In this document: piece after piece, positions 1 to 9,432 of the stretch
How the letters are laid out: every line of letters starts with the position of its first letter
How positions within the stretch are numbered: position 1 is the stretch's first letter
NCBI RefSeq assembly: GCF_000687475.1
Contig: NC_057318.1
Location: 1,426,001 to 1,490,000 of the forward strand
Direction: 5' to 3'
Source of the DNA: Ustilaginoidea virens
Taxonomy: Eukaryota; Ascomycota; Sordariomycetes; Hypocreales; Clavicipitaceae
DNA length: 64,000 bases
Program-made: the position numbers and the translations under genes
Notes under the pieces: model-generated
Seen by the model: only the letters and a program-made list of their open reading frames with translations
What the model was told of the DNA's origin: nothing
The model's database searches: none

Positions 1-1201
1 TGGAGTCCCGGCCGATGATGCCGCTTCCCGAGCAGCTTGGGTCGAGAAGCAAAGCGCCTACGTTCCTGTATCGCTCCGACGTCGGATCGACCTGCAGGAA
101 GTCCTGACCACGCCCGATACGAGTCATGTGCTCGGAACCCGCCGTCTTGACCATTTTCTCCAGCGTTTGCGCTCTTCTGGAGTCCTTTTCAAAGGCGAAT
201 ATCGTTTGCCGTGCCGGTGCAAACTCCCGGGTGTGGCCGTGGATGATGCCGGCCAGATGTGTAGTCTTGTTGCCTGGGGCAGCGCATGCGTCGACGACAT
301 CCCCGTCCTCGGGCCGGGGGTCTAGCAAGTAGGCGGGAAAGCACGACGCCTTGTCCTGCAGGATAATTTTCCCACTCTTGTAAGCCTCCGTCTTGCTCAG
401 GTCGCATCCCGGTGAGACGGCCAGCAGGTTGGGCACATGAGCGTCCAGGAAGAGCATGTTTCCCCCTTGTTTTGAAACGACCTCTTGGATGGTGCCGACC
501 GTCGTGTGGGAACGAAACGTCGTCCCCAGCTGCTCCTCAAGGGTGCCTTTCAGGGCGTTGACACGCACCCATCGAGGGTGTTTTGCCTCCTCGCCCGCTG
601 CGTCCAGCTCAACCTTGGCCCTGAGGGCTTCCACAGAAGGCGCTTTGCGCCGTACCCTGGCCCGCGTGAACTCGGAGCTGAGGCGTCCCTTGTGTCTGTC
701 AATGCTGGTTCTGAGCCCGTGACTCTGGGGTAGCGCAATCCCTCCCTTGGCGAGTAGCAAGTCATGGACGAGGAGCAATGCCAGTGCTGGTGTGAGCTGC
801 CCTCAGTTAGTTTTAGCGCAAGCATTTTCTCTTTGACGCGTTTCTATGCTTTCCTTTCCTTTCCTTCCCTCTCCCTCTTTCCGTTTTTCTTCCTTTCTTC
901 CTTTCTTCCTTTCTTCCTTCCTTATACATAATCTTTTCTTTTTCAAAGGAAATTTCGGGAAGGGGGGCCGGGGGGGTGTTCTCCACCATGAAAAACAAAC
1001 CTTGCGCTCATGTCGTAGTAAATCAGCTCCCTCAACCACCTCTTTGAGTATGGCGCTCCATTTGCAGGTTTCGCAAACTAGAGCGTATAGCTGATTCGGA
1101 GGAGATTTGACCGTCTTGCGGCCAAAAACCCTCGATTTAAGGCTCCCTCCTTCTTGGCACGATGTGGACAGGATGTCGGCAGCCTCGTGGTAGAGCGACA
1201 T
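1..1201 (-). CDS. rcm1: 25S rRNA (cytosine-C5) methyltransferase, NSUN5/RCM1 family, 3' part off the left edge
   Basis: Two exons are visible: 1201-1001 and 796-1, with a 204 bp intron (1000-797; donor GTTTGT, CTAAC branch, acceptor GGGCAG) that joins in phase 0. The ATG is at 1201; the frame upstream is open but has no other ATG near. Visible protein is about 332 residues. It shows the SAM-binding segment DACAAPGNKTTHLA, a following acidic strand FAFEKDSRR, and the DPSCSGSG motif of NOL1/NOP2/Sun-type RNA m5C methyltransferases; the GIIGRDS continuation fits the NSUN5/Rcm1 branch better than NOP2. In yeast, Rcm1 methylates one cytosine of 25S rRNA in the nucleolus. The C-terminal motif with the second conserved cysteine lies outside the window, so integrity cannot be judged. 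The intron holds a long CTTT/TTCC pyrimidine tract. Confidence 0.9.
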
Positions 1202-1964
1202 TTCGGGCGCCCCCAGAAAAAAAAAAAAAAAGGGGTGAGCAACAAAACAAAACAGGAAAAAAAAAAAGCCCAAAACCAAATCAAAGGACTGACTACCTCA
1301 TTTCGCGAGTCGCACTTCTGATCCGTGTGGGTTGAAAGGCAGAACGGAAGGATGGATAAATATTCGTCGTCGGCTCCGACTCTCGAGGCGGGTTCCGTTG
1401 TCCGATATTTAGCCGATCCGCCACGAGTTTATCGTTCGAGCCATCGACGCCAGACCAAGTCCTCCTCTCCTTTTCCCTGCAAGCATGGATATTATCAAAC
1501 CACCCAAACCAGTCACCGGGAAAGGTCTGCACCTGCGTCGCCTTTCATTGTGCCCGGATTAGACCTCGAAAATGAACGAATTTTCGTGTGCCTAAACCGT
1601 ATGAAACGTCCCGTTTCTTCCCCATCCTACGGGCAAGACGCACGGGGGGTTTAATGACGGCGAATAAATTGCCTCGCAGGGCCGACCTTCGCCCTGCCAA
1701 TGAGCCGACAAATGGCCCTTTGGCAAGACGAGGCAAGAAATCAAATAAGCGTATCTTTTAAAATACACATGGGAGAATCGAAAATATCCAACAGCCTCTT
1801 GCAAAAATGCTCAAGTCTTGCATCAATATGTTCGTGAAATATCCACCCCCAAGTGACCCCTGACCCAAAAAAGAAATAAAAAAAGAAAAAAAATGTGCCC
1901 CTTCATCCGGCCTCCACGCCCTTTGTCAAAAGCTGCGTTGGCGTCGCAGGGCTTCAACGGCGCT
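1202..1964. other. Intergenic spacer between rcm1 and the DUF1996 gene
   Basis: This holds the promoter and 5' leader of the minus-strand methyltransferase and the 3' flank of the DUF1996/WSC gene. Homopurine A runs lie at about 1217-1231 and 1257-1267. No further gene or recognisable site is supported. Confidence 0.6.
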
Positions 1965-3886
1965 TCAACGGCGCTGGCTTCGATGTCGGTGCAGGTGCTC
2001 GACAGCACGCCGTCGCCCCTTGGAGCCTCCCAACTTTACCTGTCCGTCGAGGCTGAACACACTCAGCGCCCAGCTTCCTCCGCATATATCAGCCTTGTCC
2101 CCCTCGCAAGCCGTATTGCACTTTGAATCATCAACCTGGTCAGAGCCGACAAGCTCGTTTCCACAGTAGCACTGGCCGCCAAATTCGGTTCCGGCTAGTG
2201 CGTAGCCCGCGGACTTGCAGTGCGTGACGCACTTTACGTTACTGACGGCCCCGAGGTTGGGGCGAATGTCGCCTCTTAGAGCACGATCGCTGGAATCTTT
2301 GAAGCACCCGGCATACTTGAAGTCCCCAGCCGTGCGACTCGAGTTGGACACGGGTTGATTAGTCAAACTGGGCATCGCCGCAGTGACAGTGACGGTTTCC
2401 CGCACCGTGTGTGTAACTGGGACGCAGTTTGATGGCGGAGCAGTAGGCAGTGCTGCCTTGGACGAAGAAGCGCCATCCGATGTTGCGGCTGGGTCCGAAG
2501 GGTGCGCGGTGCTCTGGGCCTCTGATGTCGCGGTGGGCCGGCCGCCGTCGTCCTGACGAGTGCTGAGCGAGGTGGGTTGATTCTTGTTCGAGGACAGAGA
2601 GGCGGACGAAGAGGCGGGCTGGTGGGCAGAAGACTCGGACGGCTGGGGGTTGGAAACAACTGATGAGCTGCTGCTGCCGCCGTCGCTGCCGCCACCGCCA
2701 TAGGACCAACCAGTGACGCGGTTGTTGCCTGGCAAAGCATCCAGCAGGCCGCCGACCTTTTCGTTGACCGGGGCTTCGATGGTGCACTCGTTCTTGTTGA
2801 CGCCCTTGATCTCCGGGCATTGGTCCATGCCAGCAGTGCCTTTGTCACAATGGTTGATGATGTTTTGCAGAAGGGTCTCATCCCAGCCAGCCATGAAATC
2901 AGCATGGTTGCTGTAGCCAGTCGCGTCGCCGTTGGAAAGAACAAAGGGCTGCGATCCTTTTCCTTGCTGCCATCGATCCTTGAAAGCGGGGGTGTTCCAG
3001 TACACTTCCAGGAAGATATGTGGGACGTGGATGTATCCCTTGGGGCAATCCAACTTGCCGTTTCCAGCGTCGCTGGGGAAAACCATGTTCTCCCTGAAGT
3101 TTGCCAACCCGGCTGCAGGGTTGTAGCACGAAGGGAAGTGAATATCTCCGCGAAGTGGGGAAGCGAAGCCGTCGCAGTCGACGTCGGGGAATCCCACACC
3201 TTCGCCCTTGTTGTTGGGGTCGCCAATCCCGGCCGTCAGCCCGTCAGAGTTGGCTGGCCAAGCTTCCTGGTTCATATTCGTGCGAGGGCACGTCCACTTG
3301 ACTGGATTTACCGGGCCCTTGGAAGGGTCCAGGTTGGACATGAATTCGCGACTCGGGGGCTTCCGCAGGGTCGGATCCCCGCTGACAATGGACAGGCCGA
3401 CAGGGAAGGCCTTGATTTCGTCGTTGGAGGCATCGAAGCTGAGCAAGTTGGCGCAAGAAACACGGTTAGCCGTCACGAAAACGCGTGGCAGCTTGAGCAA
3501 GACCCCGGGGGAAAGAAGGAAGGAACATACAAGTAGTAGGCATTGGCGTAAAACAGTTCAACGTCCTCAAACTTGCCGGTTTTGGGATCCTTGAAATACA
3601 GCGAAGGGAACCAGTAGTTGCTGTTGTCCCCCTTGACCAACGCGGTCGTGCAGTTGGAGGACAAGAGGTCCTTGCCTGTAGATGCAAGGCCAAAGGCACT
3701 TCCACCCATGACGCTGTGGACGTGGGTTGAGACCCGCCCTGGCGTGACGATGGGATCCATGCGGCCCTTGGTAAGCTGCTTGTTTGTGAAGCGCAAGACA
3801 GCAAACGTTCGTTTATCTGGGTTATCCTTGAGAGCCAAGGAGCTGCCGAGGAGGGCCGCGACGGCCGTGGTGGTGGAGAATTTCAT
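1965..3886 (-). CDS. Secreted DUF1996 protein with C-terminal WSC domain
   Basis: Exons 3886-3531 and 3438-1965 (609 aa); the intron 3530-3439 (92 bp) has donor GTATGT, branch GCTAAC and acceptor CTCAG, joining TT|C within ...YYFFDASND. The ATG at 3886 begins a signal peptide (MKFSTTTAVAALLGSSLA). Residues about 25-265 match the fungal DUF1996 family (RMDPIVTPG, HVHSVMGGSAF, IKAFPVGLSIVSGDP, CDGFASPLRGDIHFPSC, HVPHIFLEVYW, HADFMAGWDE). A Ser/Thr/Pro-rich linker follows, then a WSC domain near residues 485-570 (YAGCFKDSSDRAL, GQCYCGNEL) with the expected cysteines. WSC modules bind carbohydrate, so a cell-wall or extracellular role is inferred; the DUF1996 reaction is unknown to me. No GPI signal is seen; the tail is Arg/His-rich. 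Confidence 0.9.
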
Positions 3887-5305
3887 GGCGGTTGAGTGAT
3901 TTCCGGGGCGTCTTGTGCTTGCAGACCGACGGCTCAAAGGAGGATTCCCGGGTTCTGGGTCAAGATGCGCCGCTTTCCAAGAGGAATGACTTGTTATTCA
4001 AGGGAAATGGGAAATGGTTCACGGTGTTGCCAGAGCACCGAAATGATTGTGTTGAAGCGGATGTCTTTGCGCCAGCGACCAGAACCAGCGGCTTGGGTTG
4101 GTAAACGGAGGAAAGAATGACTTGAACGAATCCCAAGCAGAACTAGCTGCTGTATGGGCGATGAACGAGGAAAGGAGAGGACGTGCTCGGCAGCTGGTGC
4201 AGAGTACGAAGAGAAGAAGGGGGTTGGAGGAGGAACAGAAGCGAGACAAAGACGTCGGACGAGGTCAAGATATGGGAATCCGAAGGCGGACTTGGTCCTG
4301 GTCTCGTCTGGTCCTGGCATCCTCTCCTCCTGGCCTTGCTGGCACACCCAGTGGCAAGGAAAGAAAACAAGAACCAACCAGGGCGGGTGGTGGCCAAGTG
4401 CTACCCCGAGCAAAGTTGTGCGTGGCCCCTGCATCCAGCCCAACTTTCCGACTCTCCGACCCGTGAGTTGTAGGTTGCTGTTGTGACACCGCATTTCTCC
4501 CATCACGGTGCCAGCTGCCAACTGCTAACTGCTAACTGCTCCATGCTCGTGATGGGAGAAGGGGAGGGGGACAGGGTCCGGTCCGGTCCGGGGGACGTGC
4601 AAGGCCAACCTTGCTCGACCTTGGCCCTTGTTGAATTTGACGCTTCGCTTCGGATCGCTAGGCGCGCTGGCAATGAGAGGTACATACGTTTTTGTCGATG
4701 AACGGATGGGTTGGGATCATGTCCACATCTTTTTTGACGCCGCGGGGCCAGCGGCTGAAGGAAACCCCCTGTGGCCAAGAAAATTTCCTGGAAGTTATCC
4801 GACCAAGCTTCAATGAGACCTTGTTCAAGGGTTGTCGCCTCGAGCTGGTGCCTGCATTTGCATTGCATGGTGGTTGCCACCGGTTGGCTCTGGCACGGAT
4901 AAGCGGATTACAGGCAGGAGGAAAGCTGGTTGGTTGGCGCTTGGCAGGCAGCTGGCAGGCACACGCACGCAGCCCGCCGGGTGGGGCCGCTGGGCTCGGC
5001 GGGATGAATTTGGGCGGCCCCACCCCCCCTCCCCCCCAACCACTATCGATTGGCGCAGCTGTGCCTGGACAAATTTCCTTGGCGCCAAAATACCAGGGGG
5101 GGGCCTTTACTAGGAAGGCTTCGAGGTTTTACGCACATAGTACGGAGTACGGAGTGATGCCTCTTGTCTTGCTGCTTATCGGCAGACGGATCCAAGCGCC
5201 GGTCGGGTTACGCCCCGTCGCAAGGCACGACCACGGACTTGCCATCAGGCGGCCAAACCAGACGACGATGACGACTGATAGCCAAGATGGCAGCGCAAGT
5301 CAGGC

Positions 5306-5398
5306 TGGCAACTGGCAGGCACTGGCAAGCAACTGGCAGGCAACCGGGCTAGCAACTGGGAGGCAACTAGGCTGGCATCTGGCAGGCAACTGGCAACT
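5306..5398. repeat. CAACTGGCAGG(CA) imperfect minisatellite
   Basis: Degenerate tandem copies of GGCAACTGGCAGGCA; related GGCAGGCAGCTGGCAGGCA words also occur near 4940-4965 and a mirrored GCTGCCAGGCAG near 25375-25390. Confidence 0.75.
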
Positions 5399-5794
5399 GA
5401 CCAACGGCGGGGTTCCGATACGGAGTACTTGCTCTCGATTTTCTCGACGGGTTTGCGCCGAAAGAACAAGGGAAAAAAGAGAGAGAGAAAAGGAAAAAAA
5501 AAAATATAAAAAAAAATAAAAAAGAGAGAGAGAGAGAGACAGCATGCACATATGCGGAGGCAGGCGTTGTTTCAAATCCTACAACAAAAATGCCAAATGA
5601 GGCAAAACACGAAAATCAGATCGGACGAAGCAAGCCCAGCAACGAGCAAAGTGGCAACATAGAACCCAACATGCATCATTGATGCATACCAGACTCGGTT
5701 GTCAACTGGGATTTCTCGCCGAGGCCAGCGGGATGCGCGCAGCGCCAGCGCAAATGCGCACCATGAAACGCGCTAATGCAGCAGCGAGCTGCGC

Positions 5795-5818
5795 GGGGGG
5801 GGGGGGGGGGGGGGGGGG
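5795..5818. repeat. Poly(G) tract, 24 bases
   Basis: Uninterrupted G run, the longest in the window; a candidate G-quadruplex former and a likely site of sequencing error. Confidence 0.9.
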
Positions 5819-6341
5819 TGGAGGGGTTGCGTGCTGGCCACCCGATTGGCCAGCTTCGAGAGTCGGAATCTGAGCAAGCAAAGCAAACAAAGCAAACAAA
5901 GCAACATAACAAACCAACCAGCAACTCCTGTTTGGGGTCCTTTTCAAAGATCAGCAGCCAGCAACAAGCCAGGCCTAGATGCTCCGTCGTGGACGGTCCC
6001 GCCGTCCTGTCATCTGAGGGTCGGTTTTGGCCGATCTCGTCTCAACCTGGCTTGACATGACTGACCGTCCCACGCTGCGTTGCGGTCATGAGGAAGCGCC
6101 CATGCCGCAGTGGGCAGGTCCGCATTTTCCTAGCAAGAGCGTTGCTTGTCATGCTGCGAGACCCGTCGCGAGAACCCCGTCGCCGGTCCTTGGCATGCCG
6201 ATTGTCCTTGCCGCCGTTGCGTGCCGGTGGCTCTCGGTGGCTCGGTGACGCGGCGATTCGGTGATGCGGTGATGAAGCCAGCAGCCAGCAGCCAGCGGAC
6301 AATAACGATCCTCTCTGCTCAAATTCTCAATGTTCCCCTGG

Positions 6342-6376
6342 GGACTGGACTGGACTGGACTGGACTGGACTGGACT
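6342..6376. repeat. GGACT pentanucleotide microsatellite x7
   Basis: Seven perfect copies of GGACT in intergenic DNA. Confidence 0.95.
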
Positions 6377-6960
6377 CACTGGAGACTCGAGTGTCAGCCA
6401 GCCAAGAAAAATTCAAATGCCCGTGCCATTCCCACAAATTCTTCATCGTGGTGTGTGCAGCATCCGCCAGCCACTGCACATAGCTGCGCGTCCGTGCCGC
6501 GAGGCCGCAAGCCTTGTCTCATATGCTGGCATTGTTCATGGTCCACGATTGACTGAACTCCATCTGCGGGAGACAGTCGAGACTTGTAGCACAGTAAGTA
6601 ACGTCTTGACTCTTCAGGTACTGTACCGAGCGCCGAGTGCCGAGTGCGGCGTGATATTCGCCTGGACAGCGAATGCATCCTCCTCCTTGCCGCAAATAAG
6701 CCGTCCAGAATGATCAGTCACTTCCTCCTACACACCACGCCTCCCGGGAGCTCAATTAAACGAAAACGTGTTCGTTGCGCAACGCCTGCCCATTCGGAGC
6801 CTAATAATCAGCAATGGCAATCCTTTCCGTCCACATGGTGCTGATGAAAGCATGTTGGTAGTTTAATCTCCATCAGCAAATGCTCCTGTTTCATCCACCT
6901 TCATCTCCTCTCGTGTGTTGGTGTTGCTTCTCTCGTTTGCCAGATCCTTGGTCTGGTCCG

Positions 6961-6989
6961 TACGGTACGGTACGGTACGGTACGGTACG
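6961..6989. repeat. TACGG pentanucleotide microsatellite
   Basis: Five perfect TACGG units plus TACG. The unit contains the CGGTAC word seen in dispersed intergenic motifs elsewhere in the window. Confidence 0.95.
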
Positions 6990-7759
6990 ACCAAGGACAT
7001 GGTCATCAGAACTTGGTTTGGATGTTGCCAACCCCGGGCTTTCACGTTTCCTTGTTCCAAGTTTCACCCAAACTTGTTTCTCAGGTCTCGACATTGTTTT
7101 GCAAGCGGGCATCCGTTGAGATTGGGAAACAGCGACGTTAAATATGCACAAGCTGTCCCACTGCACGAGACCACCAAGCCAATAGCCCAGCATGTTTCGG
7201 TGCAAAACAGGCAAGGGGGCTCAAAAGGCCATGCAGGACTTTTCCGCGGCTCTAATATCCCAACCTTTTCATTTTCATGACAGGACAGGGCATGGTGAGG
7301 GGCATTGTCAAAGATGCCTTGCGCCTCCTCATTGTGTCCGACATGAGCCCCCTTCCTCCAGAATGCCCCTTGCACTGCGGCTGCTGACAGCCCTAGTCGG
7401 GAAAATCTTTGACCTTTGACATGAGAGAGGGGTCTCGGCCCCTGTTGGGATGGGAAGTGAGATGGGAGGGGGACGGGAAGGGCAGGGGATTTAATCGCAT
7501 GGCAAACCCCCGACCTGCCCACTCCCTCCCCCCCCCTTTAGAATCTGGAAGTTATTGTCCGATGAGTGACAGCTGCTCGTTCGGGCCAAACAAGCTCGGA
7601 AGTCGAGCCTCCGAGACGCTCGCGCCCCCTTTCCCATCTGTCAAATCTCGTACATATCCCTAGACTGTCGAGAAGCCGCCTGCTCAACGCATTCGTCAAA
7701 CAAACACGCAGCTGCCGCTCTGACTCTGTCAAACGACATGGTCAAACAATTCTCGTTAG

Positions 7760-7760
<1 letters not shown>

Positions 7761-7814
<54 letters not shown>

Positions 7815-7815
7815 C
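7761..7815. repeat. CAA trinucleotide microsatellite x18
   Basis: Eighteen CAA units plus C. It sits in a short plus-strand frame starting ATGGTCAAACAATTCTCG at 7738 that would encode a poly-Asn run and stops soon after, so coding use is not supported. Confidence 0.95.
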
Positions 7816-8724
7816 CTCGCACGAGGCGACAACGAACCGTCTCGTCGACACTCTTCTGCCAAGGTGTAGCAAGTTGCCCAGAAGCAGCAGTATGTCGTCG
7901 AGTCCTGCTTGCGCAGCCATATCTGGTATTCAGCTGACAACTCGTCTTCTCCAAGTGGCGACCATTACTTGACCCGTGATTGCCTGGCCGCTGCGCTCTA
8001 GCTTGGTTCCGTCAGCGGTTTTACCTGTTCAAAGAACCACCAAGACCGGCGGTCCTTGGCTTCGTCAAACCGTTTCCAAAGGGTGTTGTTTTTGTTCTTC
8101 CATCCTTTGCGAATCGTCAAGTTTCGCGGACTTGATGCTCCAGCTAGCCTGCTTCGCGGAAGACCCCATACCCTCATCATGGTGAGTACGCGGTATTTCC
8201 GTAGTACGGGCCCGAGCTGTTTGTTCGCTCCTGTTGGTGAAAAGACCAACGCCATTCCCCATTTGACCAGTCGAGATGCGACTCGTCCTGACATCATCAA
8301 AACCTGCCGACGCAATCATCTCCCCGTCGCGTTCGAATCATCATCGGTTTTCTTGGGAATTCTCCACCTGACGCGGCACCTGGAAAAAAATTGAACCAAC
8401 TGCACCAACCCTAATACGGGCTGGGCTGTCCAGGATAAAACAGGGTACCTATATAATGCCATATGTCTGTTGCCCCAACGCGTCCCGTCTTGCGCAGTAA
8501 TAAATCCACATATAAAAGAACAAAGTAATCCTCTAAATGTCTCCTGTCTCTGTCTTTTCTTTTCGTTTCCGCTGCGTGTCCTTGTAGCCGTCTTGTTTTG
8601 ACCAGGCACAATGGAGGCCTAGTTACATTCCGGAACGCGAATAGCAAAATGACTCTTTTCAGCTTTCTTCTTACAGTTGTCTTGGCAGCTTTTGGTGTCG
8701 CGGCATTGTGGCTGCCGGGCCGGG

Positions 8725-9432
8725 CTAGTCTTGAATAGCACGCCTTTTCTGTTGTCCTTGCGAGCTTTCTCCTTCCTCCTCATCGTCGGATAAATCGCCT
8801 TGTCCCGTGATATTTCGAGTATTATCGTTTCCCTTCTTGATGGATATCATACAGCCTTGCTCCCTTAACCTCTTGGCCAAACTGCTGCTTGGTAGCATCC
8901 CGGGGAACTCCTTGGCGTTGTACACATAAAAGACATCGCTCGTAATATCTGTGAGAACCGGAAAGTGGCGGATTTTTCCGGCGCGAGAAGGATCTATCAT
9001 GATGACTGTAAACTTGAGCCGGAACGCTCCAGGAGTTCGACAAGAGAGGTCCGAGAAGCAGAAAAAGCACCCCTCTGTTCCGTGTTCATCTTGACCAACA
9101 AAAGGGGTCCCGACCAACGATCCCATCAGCCGTCTTTGGTGCTGGTACTCTTCTGGCATAAACGAAGCGTCACGCAGTCCGGTTTCGTCGCAGATGGAGC
9201 AGTTCATTACATAGCCTTCGTAGCGGAGGTAGGAGCTAGCTTGATCCCTGGTTAAGGACGGACCGTCCACGGACAATTGTACAATAGGTGGAGGATCGAT
9301 TACTCTTCTGTCCCTGCCACCGAACCCACAAGCCCTGGCTGCTTGTGGTTGTTGTCGCATGGTAAGCCTGAACATGATGCTTGTCGGTGCCGTTGCTCTG
9401 TCTGGTCCAAGGGGATTCGGAATGCCAGACAT
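8725..9432 (-). CDS. Velvet-domain transcriptional regulator, VelC-like (VosA-like possible)
   Basis: Uninterrupted frame of 235 aa from ATG 9432 to the stop at 8725. The velvet DNA-binding/dimerisation fold is clear: RQQPQAARACGFGGRDRR, IDPPPIVQLSV, RRLMGSLVGTPFVG, GCFFCFSDLSCRTPGAFRLKF, VYNAKEFPGM, LREQGCMISIKKGND. An acidic patch and a QQKRRAIQD end follow (possible nuclear signal). Velvet proteins form homo- and heterodimers that control spore formation and secondary metabolism. The CFFCFSDLSCRTPG wording fits my memory of VelC more than VosA, but I cannot align it. The frame is open upstream to 9567 without an ATG, and TTCCAG at about 9511-9516 could be a splice acceptor, so a short 5' exon may be missing. 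An ATG at 9375 is an alternative start. Confidence 0.88.
   Translation of the reverse strand: MSGIPNPLGPDRATAPTSIMFRLTMRQQPQAARACGFGGRDRRVIDPPPIVQLSVDGPSLTRDQASSYLRYEGYVMNCSICDETGLRDASFMPEEYQHQRRLMGSLVGTPFVGQDEHGTEGCFFCFSDLSCRTPGAFRLKFTVIMIDPSRAGKIRHFPVLTDITSDVFYVYNAKEFPGMLPSSSLAKRLREQGCMISIKKGNDNTRNITGQGDLSDDEEEGESSQGQQKRRAIQD

Larger units (their letters stand above)
3887..8724. other. Gene-free 4.8 kb spacer with dense simple repeats
   Basis: No frame here carries a recognisable domain; open frames are short and overlap on both strands. Visible structure: a CAACTGGCAGG-type minisatellite (5306-5398), TACGGAGTAC motifs (5141-5155, 5419-5428), a 24-base G run (5795-5818), GGACT x7 (6342-6376), TACGG x5.8 (6961-6989) and CAA x18 (7761-7815). 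The stretch near 3890-4500 would hold the DUF1996 gene promoter. A spliced gene between 7.6 and 8.4 kb cannot be excluded but was not supported. Confidence 0.6.

Noticed and set aside
2363..3226. 287-codon minus-strand frame inside the DUF1996/WSC gene
   Set aside because: It is the shadow of the DUF1996 coding frame, which has domain support; this one is Ser/Thr/Pro-rich noise.
7738..7870. Short plus-strand frame starting MVKQFSLD followed by a poly-Asn run
   Set aside because: It comes from the CAA microsatellite and stops within about 45 codons; no conserved sequence or convincing downstream exon.
7998..8315. Protein-like minus-strand segment (LWKRFDEAKDRRSWWFFEQ before a GTAAAA) and a plus-strand ATG directly followed by GTGAGT at about 8179
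   Set aside because: Both could be parts of a spliced small gene, but no continuation in frame with start, acceptor and stop was found on either strand.
8318..8345. GCGTTCGAATC resembling a tRNA B box
   Set aside because: No A box at the right distance upstream and no cloverleaf pairing.
8649..8738. 29-codon plus-strand frame resembling a signal peptide (MTLFSFLLTVVLAAFG)
   Set aside because: It is too short, overlaps the end of the velvet gene and has no other support.
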